The notes: generated from the letters alone by a model not told the origin. A DNA stretch of 38,117 bases from an uncultured Flavobacteriaceae bacterium (GCA_938020445.1 CALIIC010000159.1:1-38117); one strand, 5' to 3'; counted from the first letter of the stretch, positions 17,191 to 25,501 are shown. A program made the numbers and translations.

Positions 17191-17224
17191 AAAAAAACCA
17201 CCTTTTGAAATAGGTGGTTTTTTT
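17191..17224 (+). terminator. Rho-independent terminator after the SnoaL-like gene
   Basis: The hairpin AACCACCT / AGGTGGTT, extended by an A run on the left and a T run on the right, has an 8-base loop and ends in seven Ts. It separates the small-protein genes from the TetR unit. Confidence 0.85.
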
Positions 17225-17272
17225 ATGGTATCTAGAGAGGGAAAATCAGTGACTGCTAATTTTGAGTTAAAA

Positions 17273-17305
17273 TTTTTATGGAACGATTGTTTCAATATAT
17301 ATTTG
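17273..17305 (+). promoter_or_regulatory. Promoter of the tetR-type gene with embedded operator
   Basis: TATATTTG at 17298-17305 is an exact -7 match, with a T-rich -33 region near 17273-17276. Between them, at 17280-17293, lies GGAACGATTGTTTC, which matches 11 of 14 positions of the palindrome found before the next gene (17923-17936). This placement suits repression of the regulator's own gene. Confidence 0.5.
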
Positions 17306-17321
17306 TTCCGGTTCTAAGACT

Positions 17322-17903
17322 ATGGCACGAATAGAAGAATTTGATCGAGAGCAAGTACTCAAAAATGCAATGAACGTATTTTGGGAGAAAGGTTATAACG
17401 GTGCATCCATGCAAGAATTGGTAGATGCAACAGGTCTTAATCGTTCAAGCATTTACAATTCTTTTGGTTCTAAATTGGAATTGTATCAGGATACGCTTTC
17501 CTATTATCAAAAAGAAACCGGCGGACAATTTCAAAGGGCCTTGGTAAGAGCTAAAAATCCGCTCCATGCAATACGCCTCCTATTTGAGGGGTTTCTACCG
17601 GAAATCATTAGAGATGAGAAAGGGAAAGGATGTTTTTCCATGAACTGCAAGGCAGAAATGGGAAATCAGGACAAAAACATTAAAAAATGGCTTTTAGATA
17701 GTCAGGATAACACCCTGTCTATCTTTCAAGACCTGATACGAGATGGGCAAGAACAGGGAATCGTGAACAAAAACCAAGATTGTAAGACTTATGCTTATTT
17801 TATTTTTAATGCTTTTCAAGGGTTTCGAATGACAGGTATTTTGGTAAAAGACAAGCAAGTGCTTCAAACAATAATAGATAATACAATTGACGTAATCAAG
17901 TAA
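17322..17903 (+). CDS. TetR/AcrR-family transcriptional regulator
   Basis: This 193-residue protein has an N-terminal TetR helix-turn-helix (about 10-55: VLKNAMNVFWEKGYNGASMQ, ELVDATGLNRSSIYNSFGSK, ELY) and an all-helical C-terminal ligand domain with Cys residues (Cys104, Cys109) in GKGCFSMNCKAEMG, a pattern seen in the YxaF/AcrR-like group with TetR_C_16-type ends. It probably represses itself and the SDR gene 51 bases downstream, since near-identical palindromes precede both. The inducer is unknown; a reactive small molecule handled by the SDR enzyme is a fair guess. Confidence 0.88.
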   Translation: MARIEEFDREQVLKNAMNVFWEKGYNGASMQELVDATGLNRSSIYNSFGSKLELYQDTLSYYQKETGGQFQRALVRAKNPLHAIRLLFEGFLPEIIRDEKGKGCFSMNCKAEMGNQDKNIKKWLLDSQDNTLSIFQDLIRDGQEQGIVNKNQDCKTYAYFIFNAFQGFRMTGILVKDKQVLQTIIDNTIDVIK

Positions 17904-17922
17904 ATTTTTTTTAATCAATTTT

Positions 17923-17936
17923 GAAACGTTCGTTTC
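17923..17936. promoter_or_regulatory. Candidate TetR operator before the SDR gene
   Basis: GAAACG-TT-CGTTTC is a perfect 6-base inverted repeat with a 2-base spacer. It directly follows a TTTG (17920-17923) that could be the -33 element of the SDR gene. A related copy is at 17280-17293 before the regulator gene, so both are likely bound by the same TetR protein. Confidence 0.5.
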
Positions 17937-17954
17937 ATTTTAACACATATAGCA

Positions 17955-18704
17955 ATGAGTAGATTTAACAACAAAGTAGTCGTAATTTCAGGAGGAAATT
18001 CCGGGATAGGTTTAGAAACCGTAAAAGGGTTTCTAAGTGAAGGTGCCAAAGTAGTTTTCTCGGGGAGAAGACAAGAAGCATTGGATCAGGTCGCCAGTGA
18101 ATTATCAGGAGAATTCACAGCGGTACTTGCCGACCAGGCCAAGATCGCCGACAATCAAAAACTAATTGATACTGCAGTAAGCACCTATGGAAAAATAGAT
18201 GTGTTGTTCGCAAATGCCGGGGTGGCTTATTTCGCTCCCGCAGATCAAATAGATGAAGATCATTTTGACACCCAATTCAACATTAATGTAAAAGGCCCGG
18301 CCTTCTTGGCAAAAAGTGCCATTCCCAATTTGAACGAGGGTGCTTCGATAGTATTCAACACTTCCATCGTGCATCAAAAAGGGTTTGATAGCGCAGCCGT
18401 ATACAGTGCCACCAAAGGCGCTCTTAGAGCGTATGCGCGCGTGCTGACAACCGAACTTGCTCCGAAGGGTATACGAGTAAATTCAATAGCACCAGGACCC
18501 ATCGGCACTCCTATTTATGACAAAATGGGAATGTCAGAAGAGCAAATCAATGAAATGGGCGCAGGATTTGCAGCTTCGGTGCCCTTACAACGCTTCGGAG
18601 AACCGAAAGAAATTGCAGATACCGTATTGTTCCTCGCATCTAATGAGGCGAGCTACGTAAATGGTATAGAATTATCGGTAGATGGTGGTTTGAGCCAGAT
18701 TTAA
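17955..18704 (+). CDS. SDR-family NAD(P)-dependent oxidoreductase
   Basis: This 249-residue classical short-chain dehydrogenase has a Rossmann motif GGNSGIG (13-19), Arg38-Arg39 after strand 2 favouring NADP(H), NAG at 87-89, and the active-site set Asn111, Ser137, Tyr150 and Lys154. The closing pattern FLASNEASYVNGIELSVDGG is standard for the family. It reduces or oxidises a carbonyl/alcohol of unknown identity in the cytoplasm. It follows a TetR-type gene and carries a palindrome in its leader, so expression is probably inducible by the regulator's ligand. Length and motifs are complete. Confidence 0.92.
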   Translation: MSRFNNKVVVISGGNSGIGLETVKGFLSEGAKVVFSGRRQEALDQVASELSGEFTAVLADQAKIADNQKLIDTAVSTYGKIDVLFANAGVAYFAPADQIDEDHFDTQFNINVKGPAFLAKSAIPNLNEGASIVFNTSIVHQKGFDSAAVYSATKGALRAYARVLTTELAPKGIRVNSIAPGPIGTPIYDKMGMSEEQINEMGAGFAASVPLQRFGEPKEIADTVLFLASNEASYVNGIELSVDGGLSQI

Positions 18705-18726
18705 GGCTTTTAATCGAGTACAATAT

Positions 18727-18760
18727 AACCCCGTTGAGAACTTCTCAATGGGGTTTTTTT
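18727..18760 (+). terminator. Terminator after the SDR gene
   Basis: The hairpin AACCCCGTTGAGA / TCTCAATGGGGTT (one G-T wobble) with a 3-base loop is followed by a run of Ts. It sits between convergent genes. Confidence 0.85.
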
Positions 18761-18769
18761 ATATCGCTC

Positions 18770-19171
18770 TTAATTCGCGTTTTTCGTGCGAATCTTTATA
18801 ACCCCATTGGCGCCCCTAGCTCCGTAAAAAGAAGCATCGGCACTTTTAATGACCTGTATCGACTTAACATCGGATGAATTTACCACCCCATCTACAGAAG
18901 AAAAGGAGTTTCCGACAACCAGACCATCTATAACATACAATGGTTCTGCGGAGCTTTGTACCGTATTAGATCCACGTGTCAAAATCGGGACACCGCCTTC
19001 TATTCTAATTCCCGATTTTCTCCGGATTTGGTTTAGCAATGATACGGTGGTTTGGTCTTCTGAACGAACCTCTCCAGCTTTTGTGGAGCTGGCATTGGCA
19101 TTCTTGTTAGCACTGCACCCTCCTAAAAATACGAGTAGTACAAGCACAACTATTACCTTTACTTTTGACAT
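18770..19171 (-). CDS. Lipoprotein with stand-alone TonB-receptor plug domain
   Basis: This 133-residue protein has a lipoprotein signal (FLGG-C19). The mature part matches only the plug domain of TonB-dependent receptors: a short region GIRIEGGVPILTRG, then EPLYVIDGLVVG, then SSDVKSIQVIKSADASFYGARGANGVIKIRT, where YVIDG and YGARGANGVI(x)I are hallmark SusC-type plug motifs. No barrel follows; the gene ends at 18770 with a normal stop. Short lipoproteins of this kind recur in Flavobacteriia, so this is probably a true small protein and not a broken receptor gene. Its role is unknown; it might bind partner proteins at the outer membrane. Confidence 0.82.
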   Translation of the reverse strand: MSKVKVIVVLVLLVFLGGCSANKNANASSTKAGEVRSEDQTTVSLLNQIRRKSGIRIEGGVPILTRGSNTVQSSAEPLYVIDGLVVGNSFSSVDGVVNSSDVKSIQVIKSADASFYGARGANGVIKIRTKNAN

Positions 19172-19280
19172 ACATTTCTATTTTGGCTAAAGATATCTTT
19201 TTCTACTTAAAAAGTGTCAATCACTGTAGGCATATCCGTTATTTTGGTCTTGTCTCCCATAGTAGAGGAGTCGTTGCAAG

Positions 19281-19314
19281 TTGTGAGTGATTTGGAACTA
19301 TTGGGTATCTTTGC
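19281..19314 (+). promoter_or_regulatory. Promoter of the DUF423 gene
   Basis: TATCTTTG at 19307-19314 is an exact -7 match; GTTG at 19281-19284, 22 bases upstream, is a partial -33 element. Because this promoter lies inside the longer open frame that begins at 19214, the true start must be downstream, at ATG 19331. Confidence 0.55.
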
Positions 19315-19330
19315 CCCTAATTATTTCCTT

Positions 19331-19717
19331 ATGGTACTTTTAGCACAATTTTTCGGAGCACTCCTTGGCTTACTAGCGATTATTTTTGGCGCTTTCGGGG
19401 CCCATGCCCTTAAAAAATCTTTTTCCGCGGAACAGCTTACCAGTTTTGAAACTGCTGTCAAATATCAAATGTACCACGCTTTGGTATTACTAATTCTAAG
19501 TTTTAACCTAAACCTCGAAACCTCTTTAGAGAAGTACATGATTTACTGTTTTATCTTGGGAACCCTTTTATTCTCCTTTAGTATCTACGGTTTATGCATC
19601 AGTGCTTCCAAAGGACATAAATGGCGCTTTCTTGGCCCGATTACACCGCTCGGCGGACTTCTTCTTAGCATCGGATGGGCTCTTTTACTTTACCACTTCA
19701 TAAAAGGTTTTATCTAA
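19331..19717 (+). CDS. DUF423-family small inner-membrane protein
   Basis: The start at 19331 gives 128 residues, the family's usual size; the open frame from 19214 would add 39 unrelated residues and contain its own promoter. Four transmembrane helices are visible. The family motif GAFGAHALKK lies near residues 22-31, followed by YQMYHALVLL and a glycine-rich end (LGPITPLGGLLLSIGWALL). Function is unknown. It is convergent with the DUF5916 gene, 8 bases apart, with no clear terminator between them. Confidence 0.88.
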   Translation: MVLLAQFFGALLGLLAIIFGAFGAHALKKSFSAEQLTSFETAVKYQMYHALVLLILSFNLNLETSLEKYMIYCFILGTLLFSFSIYGLCISASKGHKWRFLGPITPLGGLLLSIGWALLLYHFIKGFI

Positions 19718-19725
19718 TGCCTGTT

Positions 19726-22383
19726 CTATAAAATAAAGCGATAGGTGGCCTTGAGCAAGAAAATATTCTGTGGCTTTTCATTTCCGAATATAGTATCGTC
19801 AAGGCTTTCAAAAAGCCCACTATCAGGGTCTCCTGAATTCGAGATGTCTTGCGACCAGACCAAAAATATTTCGGAACCTGGAATGTACTCCCACCGAACC
19901 ACCAAATTAGATCTAAACTGCACAAAGGAGAAATCAGGATCATCAAAACTAAAGTCCGTTAGACCATCTAGATTCCTATCTACGGCATACGACCCATCGG
20001 AAAATGAAAGCTGTGCTTCATTGTAGGGTGAAATTCGATTTGAAAAGCGCTTGGCCATTGGGTCGATCACTTCTTTAAAATCGGAATAACGCCCACGTGA
20101 TATGAACGGCTGCCCCCAGTACTGCACGGTTAAATTGGGATTGATGGTATAGTTCAAACGAAATGACATGCTTAGTGTTCGTTGTGCCACGGTACCGTTC
20201 AGATAGGTGGTTTCACCATCCATATCAATATTTTCAACAAACTGCAACTGATCATTGTTGATACGGTACGCCGGTGTCGCCGAAATACTCAATGCATCAA
20301 AAGGTTGGTATCGAATACCAAATTCAACGTTGTACGAATTATAGGAATTATCAACTCCCTTGCGCCCGCTGTGAAAAACATTGAACCGTACTTTCTTACG
20401 GTTATCGGTATTATAGCCGTTCCAAAAGCCGATCTCTGGGGAAAGTCGTAATCGCGGGCCTCCCCTTAAGGCAAAATTTGAGTATTGAACAGGTTCATAG
20501 TTAAAGCCAACATTCGTAAACCAGTTGTTATCCCAATTTTGCCAACTGTTGGTGTTGAATCGCAGGCTATTGTGGTTGCCTCCAAAATCCCAAACACTCC
20601 AGTGATTGTAGTTGATACCCACTCTTCTAAAAGTTTTATCTGGCTTCAAGGTCTGGTATCCGATCCACGTATAGTGCCGAATGTCATCCGATTGCCGCTG
20701 AAACCCGATATCATTCAACTCCAATTCGGGCGAACGCCAGGTAGCACCGGTTTCGAACTTCCAATACCCGTCCCCTACTTTTCCCAATTGCAGATTTCCC
20801 CCCGTTCCGGAAAGGGAAGTTCTATCAGCATCAACCGCCACGTGATCCGCTCCAACCCGCTGAAATAAATGGGTAATTGATTCTTGGGTGCCTTGTATCG
20901 CTTCGGCACTTCCTTGTACATGGCTCCACAAAAAATTACCCCCCACATACCAATCACGTTCGTTCCATTGATGTTTGAAATCGAGGCCTCCAGAATATGC
21001 GGCACGATGCAAAAAATCAACATTTTCGCTTAGGGCATCCCGATTGGTGGCCGTGAAAATACCTCCTACAAATGTCTGTTGATCATTAAAATCCTTTTGC
21101 AAGCGACCTACAAAATAGTTGGTCAGGGGTTCTACCACCTCTTTTCTTGCTTCTCCGTTTCCGTGAATTTCGGCATATTTCTTAGCGGTAACACTCTCAA
21201 GTACGCCTATAGACCAACCGTCCTTCGTCTTTCCACTGAATTTTGCGGCCCCTAAAATATTAGTGTTCTCAGGCTGATCTACGAACTCCCCATCAGCGGT
21301 ATTGGGGTAGCCTTGCGGGCTTCTGCCAATGCGCCTCGAATAAAACAGATTATCGGCTCCAAAGGTATTTCCTGCCTGCGAGCGGGACACTCGATAATCA
21401 AAAATATTCTTGTTTTCCACAAAAAACGGGCGCTGTTCTCGAAAGAAAATTTGAAATCCGTCTAAAGCGATGGCTGAAGGATCCGCTTCTACCTGCCCAA
21501 AATCAGGATTAATGGTCAGGTCTAAGGTTAAATCATTTGTAATACCGATCTTGGCGTCCAAGCCCCCCGTAATTTCACCATCGTTACCGTCGCGAAAGGG
21601 ATTTCCCTCTTCGGCCTCGTAGGTCTCTAATTTCGTTACGGCGTATGGCTGTATTTCCAATTGTTTTTGCGGTTCTAGATTCAATAAACCGTTTAGAAGC
21701 CCAAACTCACTTACAAAACCAGGAGTGTCTTGCGGAAGGCGTTGCCATACCGATCGTTCTTCCTCACGAAAGAGCTTTCGCATGAACTGCAGGCCCCAGA
21801 CCAACTCTCCCGACTTACCAAATTTTAGTTGGCTCAAGGGTATTTTCATTTCGGCGGTCCACCCTTCGGAATCAATATTGCTTTTTGTATACCAGATAGG
21901 GTTCCAACTTTCATCCTCATCGTCACCGTTGTTCGTATTAAAGACATCCGCTTTTACCCCGGCAGCAGTGGTAATAAAACCAAAAGCCGTTCGCTCATCA
22001 TGGTAACTGTCTATAAATACCCCCACCCAATCGCCTTGAAAACCATCGCGCCTTGAAAGACGTTTTACAATTTTATCGGGTTCGGTATCGAAACATCTGA
22101 TCCCTATGTAAAGAAATTTTTGATCATACATAATCTTAAACCGCGTCTGATGATCCGGTGCCGTATTTTCATCAGGACGTTGCTCTACAAAATCACCTTC
22201 CCATTCCACCATATCCCATGCGGGGTCGTCTAAGCGCCCGTCAATTTCAGGAGATTCGCCAATGGTAATCGCTTTGGTGGTATATACTCTTTTTGGAACT
22301 GTTTCTGTTGCGGTAGAATCTTGTGCAACTAAGACCGTTTGCACACTGATCAGTGCGCAAACGGCATACAACTTAGTCTTCAT
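19726..22383 (-). CDS. DUF5916 outer-membrane protein with CBM9-like N-terminal domain
   Basis: This 885-residue protein has a signal peptide ending near VLVAQ. Residues about 40-230 form a CBM9-like beta-sandwich (EIDGRLDDPAWDMVEW, FKIMYDQKFLYIGIRCFD, WTAEMKIPLSQL). From about 240 the protein is a long run of amphipathic beta strands typical of DUF5916, with PDFGQVEADPSAIALDGFQI and FFREQRPFFVENKNIF as family hallmarks, ending in ATYRFIL, an outer-membrane barrel-like end. Members are often labelled 'hydrolase', but no active site is evident here. It lies 121 bases after the DUF4097 genes on the same strand and may be in or next to the ECF sigma regulon. Confidence 0.85.
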   Translation of the reverse strand: MKTKLYAVCALISVQTVLVAQDSTATETVPKRVYTTKAITIGESPEIDGRLDDPAWDMVEWEGDFVEQRPDENTAPDHQTRFKIMYDQKFLYIGIRCFDTEPDKIVKRLSRRDGFQGDWVGVFIDSYHDERTAFGFITTAAGVKADVFNTNNGDDEDESWNPIWYTKSNIDSEGWTAEMKIPLSQLKFGKSGELVWGLQFMRKLFREEERSVWQRLPQDTPGFVSEFGLLNGLLNLEPQKQLEIQPYAVTKLETYEAEEGNPFRDGNDGEITGGLDAKIGITNDLTLDLTINPDFGQVEADPSAIALDGFQIFFREQRPFFVENKNIFDYRVSRSQAGNTFGADNLFYSRRIGRSPQGYPNTADGEFVDQPENTNILGAAKFSGKTKDGWSIGVLESVTAKKYAEIHGNGEARKEVVEPLTNYFVGRLQKDFNDQQTFVGGIFTATNRDALSENVDFLHRAAYSGGLDFKHQWNERDWYVGGNFLWSHVQGSAEAIQGTQESITHLFQRVGADHVAVDADRTSLSGTGGNLQLGKVGDGYWKFETGATWRSPELELNDIGFQRQSDDIRHYTWIGYQTLKPDKTFRRVGINYNHWSVWDFGGNHNSLRFNTNSWQNWDNNWFTNVGFNYEPVQYSNFALRGGPRLRLSPEIGFWNGYNTDNRKKVRFNVFHSGRKGVDNSYNSYNVEFGIRYQPFDALSISATPAYRINNDQLQFVENIDMDGETTYLNGTVAQRTLSMSFRLNYTINPNLTVQYWGQPFISRGRYSDFKEVIDPMAKRFSNRISPYNEAQLSFSDGSYAVDRNLDGLTDFSFDDPDFSFVQFRSNLVVRWEYIPGSEIFLVWSQDISNSGDPDSGLFESLDDTIFGNEKPQNIFLLKATYRFIL

Positions 22384-22504
22384 GTAGTCGTTTTTTGATT
22401 GGATTGCCCTAAGGCGATTTGATTGATGTGACTTAAAGACTACTGAAAAGAAAAATGGTTACAGTTATTTACTGCTTTTTTTTCGTTTTTGACGAATAAC
22501 TGCG

Positions 22505-23218
22505 TTAAAGGCGTAAGTACATATTACCGTTGATCGTATTCAAACGAAGACTGTTCGTGGCATTCGCCGTGCTACCGCTTATGGTTTGCCCCACATGTCG
22601 ATTGGTTGTTTTGAAATCTAGTTTTTCATCGGCGTAAATGTCCCCATGAATCGTCTCGGCGCGCAGGCTGGTATTCACCATATGCAGGTCTATTTCTCCG
22701 TTAATGGTCGACAGGTCAAGATTCCCTGTATACGTGGCAATCTCAATATCGCCATTAATAAGGTCTGCCTCAAACTCGCCAACGATACGTTTTGAGCTTA
22801 AATCACCATTGATGCTACTTACTTTGAACCGCGCTTTTTTAGGAACATAGAGCACATACTTAAACTCGTACCAATCGCCGGTATTATAGTACCGTTCTTT
22901 CTTATTGGGGTGGTTACGGTTCCATTCTTCTTGAAACTTTTTAAAAATCCCCTCCGCCTCGGAAGTAATTGATATCTTATTGGCACTTTCATCGATATCC
23001 AATTTGTAGTATTCTTGAAACTTTCCCTCTTTTGTATCAATAATAGCTTTAAAATAGACCTCATTTTTATCCCAAGTTTCTACCTGGATATCTGAAGCAA
23101 ATTTTACATCTAAGTCTATATACCGCCCCTTGTGGGCTATTGTTTTCTCTATTACTTTTTGGGCCTGTATTTGCAGGCTGATGAGGCCCACAAATATGCT
23201 AATTACTACATTTTTCAT
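22505..23218 (-). CDS. DUF4097-like beta-strand repeat protein (second of pair)
   Basis: This 237-residue exported protein has a signal peptide ending at about IQAQ, 20 residues in. The mature part is a repetitive beta-helix-like structure: SSINGDLSSKRI, DLINGDIEIATY, STINGEIDLHMV, ETIHGDIYADEK, NTINGNMYLRL. The repeating (N/H)G(D/E/N)I core is the mark of the DUF4097 (adhesin-like) family. It lies 17 bases after its paralogue on the same strand and ends with the same NTINGN(I/M)YLR sequence, pointing to a tandem duplication. Such proteins are commonly linked to ECF sigma/anti-sigma pairs in Bacteroidota; their task is unknown. Confidence 0.85.
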   Translation of the reverse strand: MKNVVISIFVGLISLQIQAQKVIEKTIAHKGRYIDLDVKFASDIQVETWDKNEVYFKAIIDTKEGKFQEYYKLDIDESANKISITSEAEGIFKKFQEEWNRNHPNKKERYYNTGDWYEFKYVLYVPKKARFKVSSINGDLSSKRIVGEFEADLINGDIEIATYTGNLDLSTINGEIDLHMVNTSLRAETIHGDIYADEKLDFKTTNRHVGQTISGSTANATNSLRLNTINGNMYLRL

Positions 23219-23235
23219 GATTGTTCTTTTTTTGA

Positions 23236-24000
23236 TTATTGCTTTCTTAAATAAATGTTTCCGTTGATGGTTCTCAATTTAAATTTCACTCCGCCGCCAT
23301 TGATAGCCTGCTGTATTTTCTGGGTTGAAACAGATTTCAGACCGTTTTTCTCTGGAAACTTCAGTTCAAAATTGGTGTAGATTTCACCATTCATAGTGCT
23401 CATTGCAAGGTCTGCAGGCGTACTTTCGGGTAAATTAATATCCAGGGCACCATTGGTAGAGTAAATAGAGATGGGGGAATCCTGGCTTATCTTTGAAAAC
23501 GATACATCAATACCTCCATTAAGCGTACTTACCGTCAACGGCCCTGACACATCCTCTAATCGCATGCCTCCATTAATTTCTACGGTAGCTTCAACTTCTC
23601 CTTTAAAACCGGAAACGACAATGTCACCGTTGCTAGTGCCTTTGGTACGTATGGAAACATTTTGAGAGGCCGGCAAATAAATGACCGTATTGCCATTGTT
23701 GTTTCTTTGGAGGTTTCGCACAATTAAATCACTGCCTTCTTTGATTACATAATACCCCACATTGGTATTATCGGTACCACCTTCACCGACTAATTTTAGG
23801 CCTTTGGCCCTGTCTGGCTTGTTATGCATTTTTCCGCCTTTTATGAGTAGTTGCTTCTCGCTATACGCTTTTACAACAACCTTGGCCCGTGATTCGATCT
23901 TGACCCATTCCACCCCATCCAAGGATTTGGTATAATCTTCCTGCGCCTGGAGGCCCGTACAAAAAAGGCCTACTAAAAAAATGATTGCTACTTGTTTCAT
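23236..24000 (-). CDS. DUF4097-like beta-strand repeat protein (first of pair)
   Basis: This 254-residue exported protein has a signal peptide ending at about LQAQ. It carries the same beta repeats as its downstream neighbour: TSNGDIVVSGFKGEVEATVE, EINGGMRLEDVS, STLNGGIDVSFS, STNGALDINLPE, STMNGEIYTNFE, RTINGNIYLRKQ. It lies 20 bases after the anti-sigma gene and 17 before its paralogue, so the four genes form one operon. An envelope or periplasmic role in the stress or status sensed by the anti-sigma factor is inferred from this position; the molecular function is unknown. Confidence 0.85.
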   Translation of the reverse strand: MKQVAIIFLVGLFCTGLQAQEDYTKSLDGVEWVKIESRAKVVVKAYSEKQLLIKGGKMHNKPDRAKGLKLVGEGGTDNTNVGYYVIKEGSDLIVRNLQRNNNGNTVIYLPASQNVSIRTKGTSNGDIVVSGFKGEVEATVEINGGMRLEDVSGPLTVSTLNGGIDVSFSKISQDSPISIYSTNGALDINLPESTPADLAMSTMNGEIYTNFELKFPEKNGLKSVSTQKIQQAINGGGVKFKLRTINGNIYLRKQ

Positions 24001-24020
24001 GACTGCTTGTTTTTTGATGT

Positions 24021-24818
24021 TTATATAAATGTTGGTAATAATGATTCTATTTGTTCCTTTACGAAAGGTTGGGTGTCTTCCCGCTCCAATAGCCTTTTCA
24101 TGGGAGCTACCGCTTTTTTCTCTTGAATTCTCACAAGAATTGCAATAATGGCTATCTGTATTCCCGAATCCTTTTCCGTTTTAAGTGCTGCAATAAAAGC
24201 CTCTTTTACACTATCGGAATTTGTAAACTTATCCAAGGCTTCCACTGCCGTCATTCGTACATTGGCGTTTTCATCGTTCTGCATACGGTCTGCCAATGCT
24301 TGAACGATTGCCTCATCGGGGTTGGCAAACCCATCAATATACCCCACTCCTTTGATACGCTTACTAGCAGATTGATTTTCCATAAGGGACAGCATCGCCG
24401 TTTGCTTGGCTTCCAAGCCTTCATTTTCCAGTGCCGCTATGGTGACACTCGATGTTTCTTGCTGTTGGTACTTTCCAAGCTGAAATGCCCCTATTAAGAG
24501 CGCTACACTTGCGGCTACTTTAAAAACCGTGGCCCATTGAAAGTTGCTTTCTACTGGTTTCGAATTCAATGTTACGATGCCTTCCGCAGCCAACTTTTCC
24601 TCTTCCAGTTGTTGTAAAAATGTAGTTCGAAGTTTCTCACTAGGAACCGTTATCGCTTCTTCTTCTTCAAAAGCGTTCAACAAGGTTTTCAGTTGTGTTA
24701 GCTCAGTGGTACAAGCGCTGCATTTCTTAAGATGCTCTGTTACCTCTTGCATCTGAGATTCGCTCAAGGTGTTGTCTAAATAGTCTGAAAGTAAATCAAC
24801 TACATGTCTCGTTTCCAT
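24021..24818 (-). CDS. Anti-sigma factor with zinc-finger domain and C-terminal HEAT-like repeats
   Basis: This 265-residue membrane protein has an N-terminal zf-HC2/ZAS domain with the zinc motif His29-x3-Cys33-x2-Cys36 (HLKKCSAC), which binds the cognate sigma factor in the cytoplasm. One transmembrane helix follows at about 96-115. The periplasmic part (about 155-265) has HEAT-like helical pairs: ALADRMQNDENANVRMTAVE, ALDKFTNSDSVKEAFIAALK, IAIIAILVRIQEKKAVAPMK. It starts 2 bases after the sigma gene, so translation is coupled. The HEAT module probably senses a partner or signal; release could involve proteolysis, as is known for membrane anti-sigma factors. Confidence 0.87.
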   Translation of the reverse strand: METRHVVDLLSDYLDNTLSESQMQEVTEHLKKCSACTTELTQLKTLLNAFEEEEAITVPSEKLRTTFLQQLEEEKLAAEGIVTLNSKPVESNFQWATVFKVAASVALLIGAFQLGKYQQQETSSVTIAALENEGLEAKQTAMLSLMENQSASKRIKGVGYIDGFANPDEAIVQALADRMQNDENANVRMTAVEALDKFTNSDSVKEAFIAALKTEKDSGIQIAIIAILVRIQEKKAVAPMKRLLEREDTQPFVKEQIESLLPTFI

Positions 24819-24820
24819 CC

Positions 24821-25345
24821 TTATAAATTTTCGAAATAAACTATTTTTAATTTTTTCAAAGCCCTACTGACCTTTGTCTTCACGGCTCCCTCGGTACTTC
24901 CTACAATTCCTGCCAACTCAGCGTATTTAATCCCTTGAAATCGATTGAGAATCAAAAGCTCCTTATCCGAGTTGTCTAATTTTTCCAGTGCCTGGTGCAG
25001 ATGGGAATAGGTCTCTTTTTGTTCCTCGGGCTCACTTGCCAACCTACCTTCCAAATCTGCAATATCCCCATGATTGTCTTTATTTCTCCTAAAGTGGGTG
25101 TTCAAACTATTTCTTGCGATTGTAAACATCCATGAAACAAAATTGCCATTGTTATAGGAACTTCGGTATTTCATCACCTTGTAAAAAACGTCCTGTGCAA
25201 GATCTTCGCTCAACATTTGATCCCTCGACATTTTAAAAAGAAAGTTGTATACGTGCTTATGATGCCGTTCAAACAACTCTTTCAGCGGATCAAGGTTCCC
25301 GTTTGCCACTTGGCGCATTAGATTTTCATCTGTAAGCTCTTTCAA
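24821..25345 (-). CDS. ECF-type RNA polymerase sigma factor
   Basis: This 174-residue protein has region 2 (about 20-85, with SEDLAQDVFYKVMKYRSSYN and FVSWMFTIARNSLNTHFRRN) and region 4 (about 115-165, with LDNSDKELLILNRFQGIKYA and ELAGIVGSTEGAVKTKVSRA, then LKKL). The short linker and lack of regions 1 and 3 mark it as ECF. It heads an operon with the anti-sigma factor 2 bases downstream and two DUF4097 genes after that, and likely drives its own promoter. Confidence 0.95.
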   Translation of the reverse strand: MKELTDENLMRQVANGNLDPLKELFERHHKHVYNFLFKMSRDQMLSEDLAQDVFYKVMKYRSSYNNGNFVSWMFTIARNSLNTHFRRNKDNHGDIADLEGRLASEPEEQKETYSHLHQALEKLDNSDKELLILNRFQGIKYAELAGIVGSTEGAVKTKVSRALKKLKIVYFENL

Positions 25346-25366
25346 AAGACAGGTTTAGTTGGTGTT

Positions 25367-25394
25367 CAAAAGTATATAGTCGGGAATTTACAAA
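25367..25394 (-). promoter_or_regulatory. Promoter-like site before the ECF sigma operon
   Basis: On the minus strand TTTG (25394-25391) is followed after 16 bases by TACTTTTG (25374-25367), an exact -7 match. The spacing is a few bases shorter than usual. An additional ECF-dependent promoter may overlap it but cannot be identified without a second copy of its motif. Confidence 0.4.
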
Positions 25395-25442
25395 AGGTTA
25401 CACCAAGGCGGTCATTTTTTTTTCGCGATCTGTAAAATTTAA

Positions 25443-25501
25443 ACCTGCTCACAAGCAGGTACGGCTTTGATACCTGCCTAGCAAGTTTTTAGGAGGGCTA
25501 G
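25443..25501. repeat. Intergenic palindromic element
   Basis: Two inverted repeats lie side by side: ACCTGC (25443-25448) with GCAGGT (25455-25460), and CTAGC (25478-25482) with GCTAG (25497-25501). A second TACCTGC at 25471-25477 echoes the first arm. This may be a decayed REP-like or mini-transposable element; no coding content is seen. Confidence 0.35.

Noticed and set aside
18770-19171. Broken TonB-dependent receptor gene
   Set aside because: It has its own lipoprotein signal, normal stop and no barrel remnants downstream, so a small intact protein is more likely.
19214-19330. Longer start for the DUF423 protein
   Set aside because: A perfect -7 box lies inside it and family length fits the start at 19331.
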